64,000 nt of DNA from Pseudomonas putida. GTDB lineage: Bacteria; Pseudomonadota; Gammaproteobacteria; Pseudomonadales; Pseudomonadaceae. The notes under the pieces are model-generated. The model was not told where the DNA came from, made no database searches, and saw only the letters and a program-made list of their open reading frames with translations. The position numbers were made by a program, and so were the translations under genes. The stretch covers positions 3,167,501-3,231,500 of the forward strand of contig CP047152.1 of assembly GCA_041879295.1 (NCBI GenBank), read 5' to 3'. Each line of letters begins with the position of its first letter. Position 1 is the first letter of the stretch. This document shows, in pieces, positions 36,571-46,421 of this stretch.

Positions 36571-37140
36571 ATGAAATTCAATGATACCTACACAAGCCGC
36601 GAGCACCGCTTTGCCCTCGGGATAGAACTGGCTTCGCAGCAGTGCTACCTGTCCATCCCAGTCAGCAATACCTTGGTCGATTACGAAGAGTATTACCGCA
36701 TCGACAAGGCCCGATACGAGGCCTGGCTACAGGAACCTTCGGCAGCGCTGCCCATGGTTGTTCGATGCCGCCGCCGCGAACTGGACCACGCCCTGATGAT
36801 GCAACCCGGCGCCCAGCGTGGCACGGCTGACCCGTGCATTTGCAACCTGACGGAGATCTCGGCGGTGTTGGCGCGAGCAGCAACCTTGCTGCTGCTCGAT
36901 GGCGGCTACGCAAGCTGGGCCAATACCCTCCTGGGCTACCATTCACGGCTGCACAGCGATACCGAGCAGGTGCGCCTGAGCTTGTTCGCGATGCCTCGCG
37001 GCATGGGCACGCTCAGCGATGCCGTACTGTATGAAAACGGCGTGCTGTTGGTCGAGGCCACCGATGAATTACATGCATTGCTAGGGTGCTTGTGGGAGTG
37101 GGGAATCCAAGGTCGCATCGCCGGCGCAAAGTCGCTGTAG
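36571..37140 (+). CDS. Two-part small protein (DUF6966-like C-terminus)
   Basis: 189 residues from ATG 36571 (MKFNDTYTSREHRFALGI); a GTG at 36559 is an alternative. Residues 1-90 (YLSIPVSNTLVDYEEYYRID, then a basic region RCRRRELDHALMM) and 95-189 (EISAVLARAATLLLLDGGY, WANTLLGYHSRL, MGTLSDAVLYENG) look like two separately known small families, the second DUF6966-like from memory. They are joined in one frame. Position between the DraG-like gene and the T6SS operon suggests an immunity or accessory role; function unknown. Confidence 0.55.
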   Translation: MKFNDTYTSREHRFALGIELASQQCYLSIPVSNTLVDYEEYYRIDKARYEAWLQEPSAALPMVVRCRRRELDHALMMQPGAQRGTADPCICNLTEISAVLARAATLLLLDGGYASWANTLLGYHSRLHSDTEQVRLSLFAMPRGMGTLSDAVLYENGVLLVEATDELHALLGCLWEWGIQGRIAGAKSL

Positions 37141-37563
37141 CAACCCATACGGACCCGCTTCGACGCGGCATATTCCGTCGCATTGCCATCACGAAATCAC
37201 GCTGCGATGAAAGACAGGCATGAACGGCGTAGCACTGAAAAATGCGACCCAGATCACTTTTTGAAAAATTCTTTTCACGCCAGTTTTTACCGCGATCTTG
37301 ACACCTTCCCCCCCTGATTTTGCGGGTCAAAGCCCCATTTTATGTGCTCGAAACCTGCGCGCAATGTCATGAAGCCATCATTGCGCCGCATCACAAAACA
37401 GGGAAAAAATCGCGCCCCTCACCGGAACTTCTTCCCCGGCGAGGTGCCCTACTCGGCATTGCTGGCAACACGATATTCATGTGCCAGCATTCAAATTGCC
37501 GCAGCCGAGTGGCGCGATTTTCAGGTCCACGCCATTGGCGTTTCAGGACGATCAAGCAGGCTC
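37141..37563. promoter_or_regulatory. Region upstream of the T6SS operon
   Basis: About 420 bases without a supported gene; a frame open from 37342 lacks a ribosome site and has composition unlike the downstream protein. The T6SS operon promoter most likely lies here. I searched by eye for a sigma-54 type TGGCAC-N5-TTGCA pair and did not find a convincing one. Confidence 0.4.
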
Positions 37564-38319
37564 ATGGACGATGCACCGACATTCGATGTCGAAGCACTGA
37601 TCAAGCTGCGTAGCCAGACGCGGGCGATCTCCGATGCGCTGAAGGCGCAGGCGGCGGATTACCTTGCCACCGTGGCACCGCTGATCCGTCCGCAAACCCT
37701 GTTTGGCGAATACCTGCAAGGCGCCCAACGCAGCAGCGGGCGCGAAACCCAGGGCCACTTCCAGGCCCTGGTCGAACTCTACGAACGTATCGGCTCGGCC
37801 GCGCCGTTCCAGCTGGTCACCGAGCTGGAAGTACCGCTGAACCTGATCAGCACCACCCCCGCACTGTTCCCGCTGGAATACGACAAGACCCTGGAACACA
37901 GCGGCCAGGTCATCCGCATCACCAGCCCGACCCGCTGGGTGGTGGGCTTCCACGCCTTCGACCTGGCGCGGTTTCGCAATGTCATCAAAGACCCCAACCG
38001 CAGCAGCGCCGAGCTGTACCGCTTCGTGGTGCACTACCTGGTGCTGTTCTACTGCCTGAGCAAGTCGCCTGGCCTTGGCCGGCTGTTCGAGGGCCTGCGC
38101 TACGGCCTGAGCTTCGAGCGCCTGAAGGGCTTTGGCGACCTGCCGTTCTGCGTCATCAGCTCACCGGTACGCTCGGAACTTCCCGACGACTCGGTCATCC
38201 GCAGCAGCACGCAGATTGCCGGCAACACCAGCTTCGAAGAACTGGTAGGCCGCGACAACATTCTGGAAATGAACGACGAAATCCGTCAGCGCCTGCTGCT
38301 GACGATCGAAGGACTGTAA
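37564..38319 (+). CDS. Conserved T6SS-linked protein of unknown function
   Basis: 251 residues from ATG 37564 (MDDAPTFDVEALIKLRSQTR). The open frame extends 222 bases upstream, but that part has no family-like sequence. The protein is soluble with mixed helices: ALKAQAADYLATVAPLI, FGEYLQGAQRSSGRETQGHF, then a compact LVTELEVPLNLISTTPALFP and a SKSPGLGRLFEGLRYG block. It is the first gene of the tssBCEFG operon on the same strand and 64 bases before tssB. I do not recognise a named Tss/Tag family; a structural, regulatory or effector-related role are all open. Confidence 0.7.
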   Translation: MDDAPTFDVEALIKLRSQTRAISDALKAQAADYLATVAPLIRPQTLFGEYLQGAQRSSGRETQGHFQALVELYERIGSAAPFQLVTELEVPLNLISTTPALFPLEYDKTLEHSGQVIRITSPTRWVVGFHAFDLARFRNVIKDPNRSSAELYRFVVHYLVLFYCLSKSPGLGRLFEGLRYGLSFERLKGFGDLPFCVISSPVRSELPDDSVIRSSTQIAGNTSFEELVGRDNILEMNDEIRQRLLLTIEGL

Positions 38320-38383
38320 CGCGCAGCGCCCGGCACCGGGCCGCGCAATGATTCGCAGCGAATTGCTCGCACTGGAGAACACG

Positions 38384-38923
38384 ATGGCGAAGAAGGAAAG
38401 CACTCAGCACAAACTTGACCGCGTTCGCGCGCCTCGGGTCCATATCACCTACGACGTGGACATCGGCGATGCCATCGAGAAAAAAGAGCTGCCCTTCGTC
38501 GTCGGCGTACTGGGCGACTTTTCCGGCAACCCGCTGGAGCCGCTGCCCAAGCTCAAGGACCGCAAGTTCGTATTCATCGACCGCGACAACTTCAATGGCG
38601 TGCTCAAGGGCATCAAGCCACGCCTGACCTACCGCGTCGACAACACCCTGGCCAAGAACGGTACCCAGCTGGGCGTGGAGCTGAACTTCAACAGCCTCGA
38701 AGACTTCGAGCCACAGAACGTGGTCAAGCAGGTCGAGCCGCTGCGCAAGCTGCTGGAAGTGCGCAACAAACTGGCCGACCTGCGCAACAAGATGGGCGGC
38801 AACGACAAGCTCGAAGAGCTGCTGATGGACGTGCTGCAGAACACCGAAAAGCTCAAGACCTTGGGCAAGGAATTCGGCCGCGAAGCCGAAGTGAAAGACC
38901 CGTCCAGCGACGATCGCGCCTGA
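38384..38923 (+). CDS. tssB: T6SS sheath small subunit TssB (VipA)
   Basis: 179 residues from ATG 38384 (MAKKESTQHKLDRVRAPRV), with GGAG six bases upstream; a longer frame from 38348 is not needed. Family signature: RVHITYDVDIGDAIEKKELP, VVGVLGDFSGNP, RDNFNGVLKGIKPRL and VKQVEPLRKLLEVRNKLADL. TssB pairs with TssC to polymerise the contractile sheath around the Hcp tube in the cytoplasm. It is 14 bases before tssC. Length and content are normal. Confidence 0.97.
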   Translation: MAKKESTQHKLDRVRAPRVHITYDVDIGDAIEKKELPFVVGVLGDFSGNPLEPLPKLKDRKFVFIDRDNFNGVLKGIKPRLTYRVDNTLAKNGTQLGVELNFNSLEDFEPQNVVKQVEPLRKLLEVRNKLADLRNKMGGNDKLEELLMDVLQNTEKLKTLGKEFGREAEVKDPSSDDRA

Positions 38924-38937
38924 GCAGGAGCCCGAAC

Positions 38938-40440
38938 ATGACCGACAAGCAAACCGCACCGCAACAGGCCGGCGACCTGGTCGAAGTGGAAAACTTCGCA
39001 CCACAGCCCTCGCTGCTCGACAGCATCATTTCGCAAAGCCGCGTGGCCCGCTCCGACACCGAGCGCAACCGCACCCGCGACCTGATTGGCGAACTGGTGA
39101 ACCAGGTGCTCGAGGGTGAGATGACCCCGAGCAAGGACCTGATCGCCGTGCTCGATTCGCGTATCGCCGAAATCGACGCGATGCTCTCCGAGCAGATGAA
39201 CGAGATCATGCACGCCCGCGAGTTCCAGCAGTTGGAAGCCTCCTGGCGCGGCCTGAAATACCAGGTAGACCAGACCGAGACCAGCACCACGCTGAAGATC
39301 CATCTGCTCAATGCCTCGAAGAAAGACCTGGTACGCGACCTGAAGGCCGCCAGCGAATTCGACCAGAGCGCGCTGTTCAAGAAGGTCTACGAAGAAGAGT
39401 ACGGTACCTTCGGTGGTGCACCTTTCGGCATGTTGATCGGTGACTACGAGTTCAACCGCAACCCCGAAGACATGTACCTGCTCGAAGAGATCTCGCACGT
39501 CGCCGCGGCGGCGCACGCCCCGTTCATTTCGGCCGCCTCGTCCGAGCTGTTCGGCTGGGACTCGTTCACCGAGATGTCCGGCCCGCGTGACCTGGCGAAG
39601 ATCTTCGACACTGTGGAATATGCCAAGTGGAAGTCGTTCCGCGCCTCGGAAGACTCGCGCTACGTCGGCCTCACCCTGCCCCACGTGCTCGGTCGCCTGC
39701 CGTATGGCCCGGATACCACCCCGGTGGAAGAATTCAACTTCGTCGAAAGCGTCGATGGCCGCGACCACAACAAGTACCTGTGGATGAACGCCGCCTACGC
39801 CCTCGGCACCCGCGTCACCGATGCCTTCGCCCGCTACGGCTGGTGCGTGGCCATCCGCGGCGTGGAAGGTGGCGGCCTGGTCGAAGGCCTGCCGACCCAT
39901 ACCTTCAAGACCGACGACGGCGAAATCGCCCTCAAGTGCCCGACCGAAATCGCCATCACCGACCGCCGCGAAAAAGAGCTGTCGGACCTGGGCTTCATCC
40001 CCCTGGTGCACTGCAAGGGCACCGACTATGCCGCGTTCTTCGGCACCCAGTCGGCGCAGAAACAGAAGCAGTACAACACCGACATCGCCAACGCCAACGC
40101 ACGCCTGTCGGCCCAGCTGCAATACATCTTCGCCACTTCGCGCATCGCCCACTACATGAAGGCGATCATGCGCGACAAGATCGGCAGCTTTGCCTCGCGC
40201 ATGGATGTCGAGCGCTTCCTCAACCAGTGGCTGGCCAGCTACGTGCTGCTCGACGACACCGCCAGCCAGGAGGCCAAGGCCAAGTTCCCGCTGCGCGAAG
40301 CCCGCGCCGAGGTGTTCGAAGTGCCCGGCAAGCCAGGCGTGTACAAGGCCGTGACCTACCTGCGCCCGCACTACCAGCTGGATGAACTGACCGCCTCGCT
40401 GCGGCTGGTTGCCGAGCTGCCACAGGGCGCGCGCGGCTGA
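38938..40440 (+). CDS. tssC: T6SS sheath large subunit TssC (VipB)
   Basis: 500 residues. Shows LEASWRGLKYQVDQTETS, EEYGTFGGAPFGMLIGDYEF, the PFISAASSELFGWDSF block and C-terminal AQLQYIFATSRIAHYMK, all typical of TssC. Together with TssB it forms the sheath that contracts to push the Hcp tube and spike out; ClpV later disassembles it. RBS AGGAG precedes ATG 38938. Intact, normal length. Confidence 0.98.
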   Translation: MTDKQTAPQQAGDLVEVENFAPQPSLLDSIISQSRVARSDTERNRTRDLIGELVNQVLEGEMTPSKDLIAVLDSRIAEIDAMLSEQMNEIMHAREFQQLEASWRGLKYQVDQTETSTTLKIHLLNASKKDLVRDLKAASEFDQSALFKKVYEEEYGTFGGAPFGMLIGDYEFNRNPEDMYLLEEISHVAAAAHAPFISAASSELFGWDSFTEMSGPRDLAKIFDTVEYAKWKSFRASEDSRYVGLTLPHVLGRLPYGPDTTPVEEFNFVESVDGRDHNKYLWMNAAYALGTRVTDAFARYGWCVAIRGVEGGGLVEGLPTHTFKTDDGEIALKCPTEIAITDRREKELSDLGFIPLVHCKGTDYAAFFGTQSAQKQKQYNTDIANANARLSAQLQYIFATSRIAHYMKAIMRDKIGSFASRMDVERFLNQWLASYVLLDDTASQEAKAKFPLREARAEVFEVPGKPGVYKAVTYLRPHYQLDELTASLRLVAELPQGARG

Positions 40441-40466
40441 CAGGCCGTTGTGTACAGGGATGACAC

Positions 40467-40949
40467 ATGAGTAACCAGGCCCGCCTGCTGCCCTCGCTGC
40501 TCGACCGACTGCTGGACGACCGTCCCTACCAGTCGGCCGAGCCCGCAGCGCAGCGCACCTGCTCGCTGGCCGAGTACAAGGCAAGCATCGTCCGCGACCT
40601 CGAAGTGCTGGTGAACACCCGCCAGTCCCTGGTCGCCGAAGAGCTCGACGGCTTCAGCCAGCTCGGTGGTTCCATCCTTGAATACGGCATGCCGGACTTC
40701 ATCAGCCGCAGCGTGCTCGACCCGCACGATCGTCGCCTGATCCAGCAACAGCTGGAGCGGGCGATCAGCACCGGAGACCGGCGCTTTCGCCGGGTCCGTG
40801 TTCAGCTGTTGGCCCAGCAGAACGGCCACCGCATGTTGACCTTCCGCGTGGACGCTGTGTTGCGTCTGCAGGACATCAGCCGCCAGGTGTCATTCGACGC
40901 CGTGCTGCAGGTCAACACCCAGGAATACAAAGTGCAGAACCTCAACTGA
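40467..40949 (+). CDS. tssE: T6SS baseplate protein TssE
   Basis: 160 residues, gp25-like. Signatures: LLPSLLDRLLDDRPYQ, YKASIVRDLEVLVNTRQ, LGGSILEYGMPDF and RFRRVRVQLLAQQ. TssE is the baseplate component that starts sheath assembly. Start: ATG 40467 after AGGGA. Its stop shares one base with the tssF start (TGATG), so translation is coupled. Confidence 0.95.
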   Translation: MSNQARLLPSLLDRLLDDRPYQSAEPAAQRTCSLAEYKASIVRDLEVLVNTRQSLVAEELDGFSQLGGSILEYGMPDFISRSVLDPHDRRLIQQQLERAISTGDRRFRRVRVQLLAQQNGHRMLTFRVDAVLRLQDISRQVSFDAVLQVNTQEYKVQNLN

Positions 40950-42769
40950 TGCTCGACGAACTGCTGCCCTACTACGAACAGGAACTGTCGCACCTGCGCT
41001 TTCTCGGCCAGGAGTTTGCCGCGCAGTACCCGAAGATCGCTTCGCGGTTGCTGATCGAGGGCGACAACTGCGAAGACCCGCACACCGAGCGCCTGATCGA
41101 GGCGTTCTCGTTCCTGTCTGCGCGGGTGCACAAGAAGCTCGATGACGAGTTTCCGGAAATCGTCGAATCCTTCCTCGAGGTGCTGTACCCCCACTACCTG
41201 CGCCCTACTCCGTCGATGTCGATTGTCGAACTGAGCCTGGGCAGGCACGAGAAAGTCACCGAAGCCTACCGCGTGGCGCGCCATACCGAGATGCATGCCA
41301 ATCCCGTGGAAGGCGTGGTGTGCAAGTTCCGCACCTGCTTCCCGGTAGAGCTGTGGCCGATTGCCGTGCAGCAGGCCTCGTTCACAGAAATGGAACGCTC
41401 GGCATTCAACGGGCACAGCGCCGACCTGGTCGCTCGTCTGCGCATCCGCCTGGCAGCCACTGGCGATGCCCTGTTCGGGCAGATGGACATGAACCGCCTG
41501 CGGTTCTTCCTCGACGGCGAAGCGACCCTGATGCTGCAGCTGTACGAACTGCTGTTCAACAACCTGGCCAAGGCCACGCTAAGCTTCGATGATCAGGGCC
41601 GCAGCCGCGAAGTGGCGCTGCCGGCCGACGCCCTGAAAGCCGTGGGCTACGCCCGTGACGAAGGCCTGGTGGATTACTCCGAACGCTCATTCCTGGGCTA
41701 CCGCCTGCTGCACGAGTATTTCACCTTCCCCGACAAGTTCATGTTCTTCGACCTCAGTGGATTTGCCCGCATCCTGCAGGGCAAGGCCATCGAGCAGGTA
41801 GAGCTCAACTTCTATTTCTCCGACTACGACCTCAGCGAGCGCCTGGCGCGGCTGACCCAGAACATCGGGCGCAACAACTTCAAGCTCAACTGCACGCCGA
41901 TCATCAACCTGTTCCGCCAGCAGGCCGAGCCGATCAAGCTGACCCACACCCAGCACGAATACCAGGTCACCCCTGACACACGGCTGCACAACGCGGCAGA
42001 AGTGGTATCGATCGACCGGGTACGGCGGGTGCGCAAACTCGGCGGCATCGACCAGGTCGCCACCTGCCAGCCGTTTTTCGAACCACGGGGCGAGCAAGAC
42101 CCACACAGCAGTTTCTGGGTCGCGCGCCGGCGAAACCAGGGTGACGCCACTGCCATGAGCATCCGCGTGGTCGACCGCGATCTGGAGCTGATTGATGCCA
42201 GCAGCGACACCCTGAGCATCGGCCTTACCTGCAGCAACCGCGACGTGCCGCTGATGCTGCCGTTCGGCGGCGAACGGGGAGATTTCACCATTCCCGCCAA
42301 CTCGGTGATCAAGGATATCCGCTGCCTGCGCAAGCCCACCGCCACGGTGCGTGTGCCCTTGGGCAAGGGCCTGATCTGGCGGTTGATCGCCCACTTGTCG
42401 CTGAACCACCTGTCCCTGGTGAGCCAAGGCCGCGAAGTGCTGCTGGAGCTGTTGTCGCTGTACAACTACCGCAATGTCTCCGCCATTCGCAAACAGATCA
42501 ACGGCATCAAGGCGATCAGCAGCGAACCGGTGGTCGCGCGCATCGGCCACCCGCGGCCTAATTTCGTGCGCGGCGTCGGCATCACCCTGACCCTGGATGA
42601 AAGCCAGTTCATCGGCAGTGGCGTGTTTCTGTTCGGCAAGGTGCTGGACCACTTCTTCGGCCAGTACTGCTCGATGAACAGCTTCACCCAACTGACCCTG
42701 CGCACCCAACAACGAGAAAAGAGAGTCGTACAATGGCCAGCACGCACCGGCGATCAGCCCCTGGTCTGA
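40949..42769 (+). CDS. tssF: T6SS baseplate protein TssF (VasA)
   Basis: 606 residues. N-terminal MLDELLPYYEQELSHLRFLG and LEVLYPHYLRPTPSMSIVEL, and C-terminal IGHPRPNFVRGVGITLTLDE with FGQYCSMNSFTQL, are hallmarks of TssF. With TssG, TssK and TssE it forms the baseplate wedge around the VgrG spike. It overlaps tssE by one base and tssG by 37 bases. Length is usual for the family. Confidence 0.97.
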   Translation: MLDELLPYYEQELSHLRFLGQEFAAQYPKIASRLLIEGDNCEDPHTERLIEAFSFLSARVHKKLDDEFPEIVESFLEVLYPHYLRPTPSMSIVELSLGRHEKVTEAYRVARHTEMHANPVEGVVCKFRTCFPVELWPIAVQQASFTEMERSAFNGHSADLVARLRIRLAATGDALFGQMDMNRLRFFLDGEATLMLQLYELLFNNLAKATLSFDDQGRSREVALPADALKAVGYARDEGLVDYSERSFLGYRLLHEYFTFPDKFMFFDLSGFARILQGKAIEQVELNFYFSDYDLSERLARLTQNIGRNNFKLNCTPIINLFRQQAEPIKLTHTQHEYQVTPDTRLHNAAEVVSIDRVRRVRKLGGIDQVATCQPFFEPRGEQDPHSSFWVARRRNQGDATAMSIRVVDRDLELIDASSDTLSIGLTCSNRDVPLMLPFGGERGDFTIPANSVIKDIRCLRKPTATVRVPLGKGLIWRLIAHLSLNHLSLVSQGREVLLELLSLYNYRNVSAIRKQINGIKAISSEPVVARIGHPRPNFVRGVGITLTLDESQFIGSGVFLFGKVLDHFFGQYCSMNSFTQLTLRTQQREKRVVQWPARTGDQPLV

Positions 42770-43803
42770 TCGATCAGGCCCGAGCCGAGCCGCACCGATT
42801 CGAATTCTTCCAATTGGTGCGCCTGCTCCGCCTGCATTACAGCCGCACCGGGCGCATGGACCTGGCGACCCGGCCGCACGAAGACCCGCTGCGTTTTCGT
42901 ACCCAGCTGTCGCTGGCGTTCCCGGCCAGCGAGGTCAGCGACCTGCACTTCGAGCGCGAAGGCAAGGTGTCGCCGGCCGGCTTGCCGCTGTCGGAAGTGC
43001 AGGTCACCTTCATGGGCCTGGTCGGGCCGTCGGGCGTGCTGCCGCGCCCATACACCGAACTGCTGCTCGAGCGCCACGTGCAGTATCGCGACGATGCCGC
43101 CCATGCGTTTCTCGACATCTTCTCGCACCGCATGACCACGCTGTTCTACGAGGCCTGGCAAAAATACAAATTCCACATCGAGCACGAGCGCAATGGCACC
43201 TCGGGCTTCGATGGCTACCTGCTCAACCTGGTCGGCCTCGGACCGCGCGCCCAACAGCTGAAGTTTGAAGAACAGCCGTCAGCATTGCGCCGTGAGCTGT
43301 TCAGCTACTTTGCCGGCCTGCTCAGCCAGAAGCCGCGCAACGCGTTGAACCTTGAGCGAATGCTCGGCTTCTATTTCTCACTGCCGATCCACGTCAGGCA
43401 GTTCGCCGGGCGCTGGTTGCAGCTGCCGCCTGAACAGCGCACCCAGCTTGGGCGGCGCAACGCCCAGCTTGGCCACAGCGCTGTTGCTGGCAAGCGGATC
43501 TGGGACTACCAATCGTGCATCCGCATCGAGCTGGGCCCACTGAACCTGGCCGATTACCAGCGTTTTCAGCCTGGTACCGAGTGCTATCGCCGGCTGGTCG
43601 AGCTGGTGCGCTTCTATATAGGTGCCGGCCTGGACTTCGAAATCGCCCCGCGCCTCAAGCGCGAGGCGGTGCCACGTGCCCAACTGGGCCGTAGCGGCAA
43701 TGTCGCCCTGGGCTGGCTGGGTTGGCTCAAACGCCCTGGTCGCGACGCGGAGCCTTCGCGTTGCGCCGTCTTCCACATTCCTTACGATGGGGTCGCCTTG
43801 TGA
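42733..43803 (+). CDS. tssG: T6SS baseplate protein TssG (VasB)
   Basis: 356 residues. Shows AEPHRFEFFQLVRLLRLHYS, EVQVTFMGLVGPSGVLPRPY and HRMTTLFYEAWQKYKF in the order typical of TssG. It partners TssF in the baseplate. Its start at 42733 lies within tssF and its TGA stop overlaps the GTG start of clpV (GTGA), consistent with a tightly coupled operon. Confidence 0.97.
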   Translation: MASTHRRSAPGLIDQARAEPHRFEFFQLVRLLRLHYSRTGRMDLATRPHEDPLRFRTQLSLAFPASEVSDLHFEREGKVSPAGLPLSEVQVTFMGLVGPSGVLPRPYTELLLERHVQYRDDAAHAFLDIFSHRMTTLFYEAWQKYKFHIEHERNGTSGFDGYLLNLVGLGPRAQQLKFEEQPSALRRELFSYFAGLLSQKPRNALNLERMLGFYFSLPIHVRQFAGRWLQLPPEQRTQLGRRNAQLGHSAVAGKRIWDYQSCIRIELGPLNLADYQRFQPGTECYRRLVELVRFYIGAGLDFEIAPRLKREAVPRAQLGRSGNVALGWLGWLKRPGRDAEPSRCAVFHIPYDGVAL

Positions 43804-46397
43804 ACCTGAAGTCTCTGTTCGCCAAGCTCAACGAAACCAGCCGCATGGCCACCGAAAGCGCGGCGGCCCTGTGCCTGTCGGAGCACCACTACGACGTGGA
43901 AGTGGAGCACCTGCTGCTGCAACTGCTCGACAACAACGACAGCGACCTGGCGCCGATCCTGCGCCACTACGAGGTCGTCGCCGAACGCCTGCAGGCGCAA
44001 CTGGTCACCGCCCTGGGCACCTTCAAGAAAGGTAATACCCGCACCCCGGCGCTGTCGCCGCACATCACCCGCATGATCGAGCAAGCCTGGTTACTGGCCT
44101 CGATCGAGTACGGCGTAGGCCAGGTGCGCAGCGCCCACCTGCTGCAGGCTCTGCTCGACGATGCTGAACTGCGTCGCGTGGTGATCGCCTCGGCGCCGGA
44201 GCTGGAAAAAATCAACACCGATGACCTGCGCCTGAACCTTGCCGCGCTGGTGGAAGGTAGCGCCGAGTCCAGGCAGGCCAGCCCACTGGCCAGCCCAGCG
44301 GCGCCAGTGAGCACGTCGGGCAAGGCCAGCGGCAAGACCCCGGCGCTGGACCAGTACACGGTCAACCTTACCCAAAGCGCTCGCGAGGGCCGCATCGACC
44401 CGGTACTGGGCCGTGAGTTCGAAGTACGGCAGATGGTCGACATCCTCACCCGCCGCCGGCAGAACAATCCGATCCTCACGGGCGAAGCCGGGGTCGGCAA
44501 AACCGCCGTGGTCGAAGGCCTGGCGCTGCGCATTGCCCAGGGTGACGTGCCGGCGGTGCTCAAGGACGTTGCCCTGCACACCCTCGACCTGGGCCTGTTA
44601 CAGGCCGGCGCCGGGGTCAAGGGCGAGTTCGAGAACCGCCTCAAGGCTGTGATCGAAGAGGTCAAGCGCAGTCTGCACCCGATCATCCTGTTCATCGACG
44701 AAGCCCACACCCTGATCGGCTCCGGCGGCCAGGCCGGGCAGAACGACGCCGCCAACCTGCTCAAACCGGCCCTGGCCCGTGGCGAGTTGCGCACCATCGC
44801 TGCCACTACCTGGGCCGAATACAAGAAGTACTTCGAGAAGGACGCCGCCCTCGCCCGCCGCTTCCAGGTGGTCAAAGTGGAAGAGCCCGACGAAGACAAA
44901 GCCATTCACATGCTGCGCGGCCTGCTTGGCAAGATGCGCGAGCACCACAAGGTGGCGGTGATGGACGAAGCGCTGGTTCAGGCGGTACGCCTGTCCAACC
45001 GCTACATCACCGGCCGCCAGCTGCCCGACAAGGCGGTCAGCGTGCTCGACACGGCCTGCGCGCGCATTGCCCTGGCGCAATCTTCGCTGCCCGGCGCACT
45101 GGAAGACTGCCGCCGGCAGATCGACAACCTGCAGGCGGAAATCGGCGTGCTCGGCCACGAAGCCGGCAAGGGGCACGACCATGCCCGCCGCCTGGAAGCG
45201 CTGCAGGCTGCCCTGCAGGCCGAGCAGCAGCAAGAACAGCAGCTCAATGCCCAGTGGCAGCAGGAGCTGGAACTGGTCGAACAGCTCAAGGCGCTGGACG
45301 CCGCCAACGATGCCGACGCCCAGCAGCTCAATGCCCTGCGTGCCGAGCTGGCTCGCGTGCAAGGCGACCAGCCACTGGTCCACGCGCTGGTCGACAGCGG
45401 CGCCATCGCCCAGGTCATCAGCGGCTGGACCGGCATCCCGCTGGGCAAGATGCTGCGTGACGAAATCGATACCGTGCAGCGCCTGCCAGCCCTGCTTGGT
45501 GAACGCGTGCTGGGCCAGGACCACGCCCTGCATGAGATCGGCAAGCGCATCAAGATTTCCCGAGCGCGCATGGAAGACCCGAACAAACCAATTGGCGTGT
45601 TCCTGCTGCTCGGCCCCAGCGGCGTCGGCAAGACCGAAACCGCCCTGGCCCTGGCCGACACCTTGTACGGCGGCGAGCGCAACCTGATCACCATCAACAT
45701 GTCCGAGTACCAGGAAGCCCACACCGTGTCGAGCCTCAAGGGCTCGCCACCCGGCTATGTCGGCTACGGCGAAGGCGGCGTACTGACCGAGGCGGTGCGC
45801 CGCAAGCCGTACAGCGTGGTGTTGCTCGACGAGGTGGAAAAAGCCCACCCCGACGTGCTCGAACTGTTCTTCCAGGTGTTCGACAAGGGCGTGCTGGACG
45901 ATGGCGAGGGCCGCGAGATCAATTTCCGCAACACGGTGATCATCCTCACCTCCAACACCGGCACCGAGCGCATCATGCAGACCTGCCTGAACGCCACCGA
46001 GCTGCCGACGCCCGAGGCGATCGTCGAGGACCTGCGCGACCAGCTCAACCACGTGTTCAAGCCGGCCTTCCTCGGTCGCCTGAGCATCGTGCCGTTCTAC
46101 CCGGTGCAGGACCAGATTCTCGAGCGCATCGTCGCCCTCAAGCTCGAACGCATCGCCAAGCGCTTCGCCCGCAACCACCAGGCCGAGCTCAGCTATGACC
46201 AGGCACTGGTCAAGGCCATCGCCGCGCGCTGCACCGAGGTCGACAGCGGCGCACGCAACATCGACAACATCCTGTCCCAGACCCTGATGCCCGAACTCGC
46301 CCAGCGCGTGCTCGAGCGTATGGCCCAGGACGCGCCGATCCAGCACCTTGCGATCGAGCTGGGCAGCGATGGCGATTTCGCCTATCGCCTGGCCTGA
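43800..46397 (+). CDS. clpV: T6SS sheath-disassembly ATPase ClpV (TssH)
   Basis: 865 residues from GTG 43800 (coding VNLKSLFAKLNETSR), overlapping the tssG stop. Two AAA+ modules: GEAGVGKTAVVEGLA near residue 227 and ILFIDEAHTLIGSGG near 295 in the first; GPSGVGKTETALAL near 604 and VVLLDEVEKAHPD in the second. An N-terminal Clp repeat domain (about 1-150) and a coiled-coil middle region rich in Gln/Leu lie before the second module. ClpV binds TssC and recycles contracted sheath. Both Walker motifs are intact. Confidence 0.98.
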   Translation: MNLKSLFAKLNETSRMATESAAALCLSEHHYDVEVEHLLLQLLDNNDSDLAPILRHYEVVAERLQAQLVTALGTFKKGNTRTPALSPHITRMIEQAWLLASIEYGVGQVRSAHLLQALLDDAELRRVVIASAPELEKINTDDLRLNLAALVEGSAESRQASPLASPAAPVSTSGKASGKTPALDQYTVNLTQSAREGRIDPVLGREFEVRQMVDILTRRRQNNPILTGEAGVGKTAVVEGLALRIAQGDVPAVLKDVALHTLDLGLLQAGAGVKGEFENRLKAVIEEVKRSLHPIILFIDEAHTLIGSGGQAGQNDAANLLKPALARGELRTIAATTWAEYKKYFEKDAALARRFQVVKVEEPDEDKAIHMLRGLLGKMREHHKVAVMDEALVQAVRLSNRYITGRQLPDKAVSVLDTACARIALAQSSLPGALEDCRRQIDNLQAEIGVLGHEAGKGHDHARRLEALQAALQAEQQQEQQLNAQWQQELELVEQLKALDAANDADAQQLNALRAELARVQGDQPLVHALVDSGAIAQVISGWTGIPLGKMLRDEIDTVQRLPALLGERVLGQDHALHEIGKRIKISRARMEDPNKPIGVFLLLGPSGVGKTETALALADTLYGGERNLITINMSEYQEAHTVSSLKGSPPGYVGYGEGGVLTEAVRRKPYSVVLLDEVEKAHPDVLELFFQVFDKGVLDDGEGREINFRNTVIILTSNTGTERIMQTCLNATELPTPEAIVEDLRDQLNHVFKPAFLGRLSIVPFYPVQDQILERIVALKLERIAKRFARNHQAELSYDQALVKAIAARCTEVDSGARNIDNILSQTLMPELAQRVLERMAQDAPIQHLAIELGSDGDFAYRLA

Positions 46398-46421
46398 CCA
46401 GTACCCGGAGGTTTTGCCGTC

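Noticed and set aside
37342..37563. Upstream extension of the first operon gene
   Set aside because: The 74 extra codons have no ribosome site and unusual composition; the ATG at 37564 is a better start.
38629..40584. Long minus-strand frame opposite tssC
   Set aside because: Antisense shadow of a well-identified tss gene; composition biased and no start signal.
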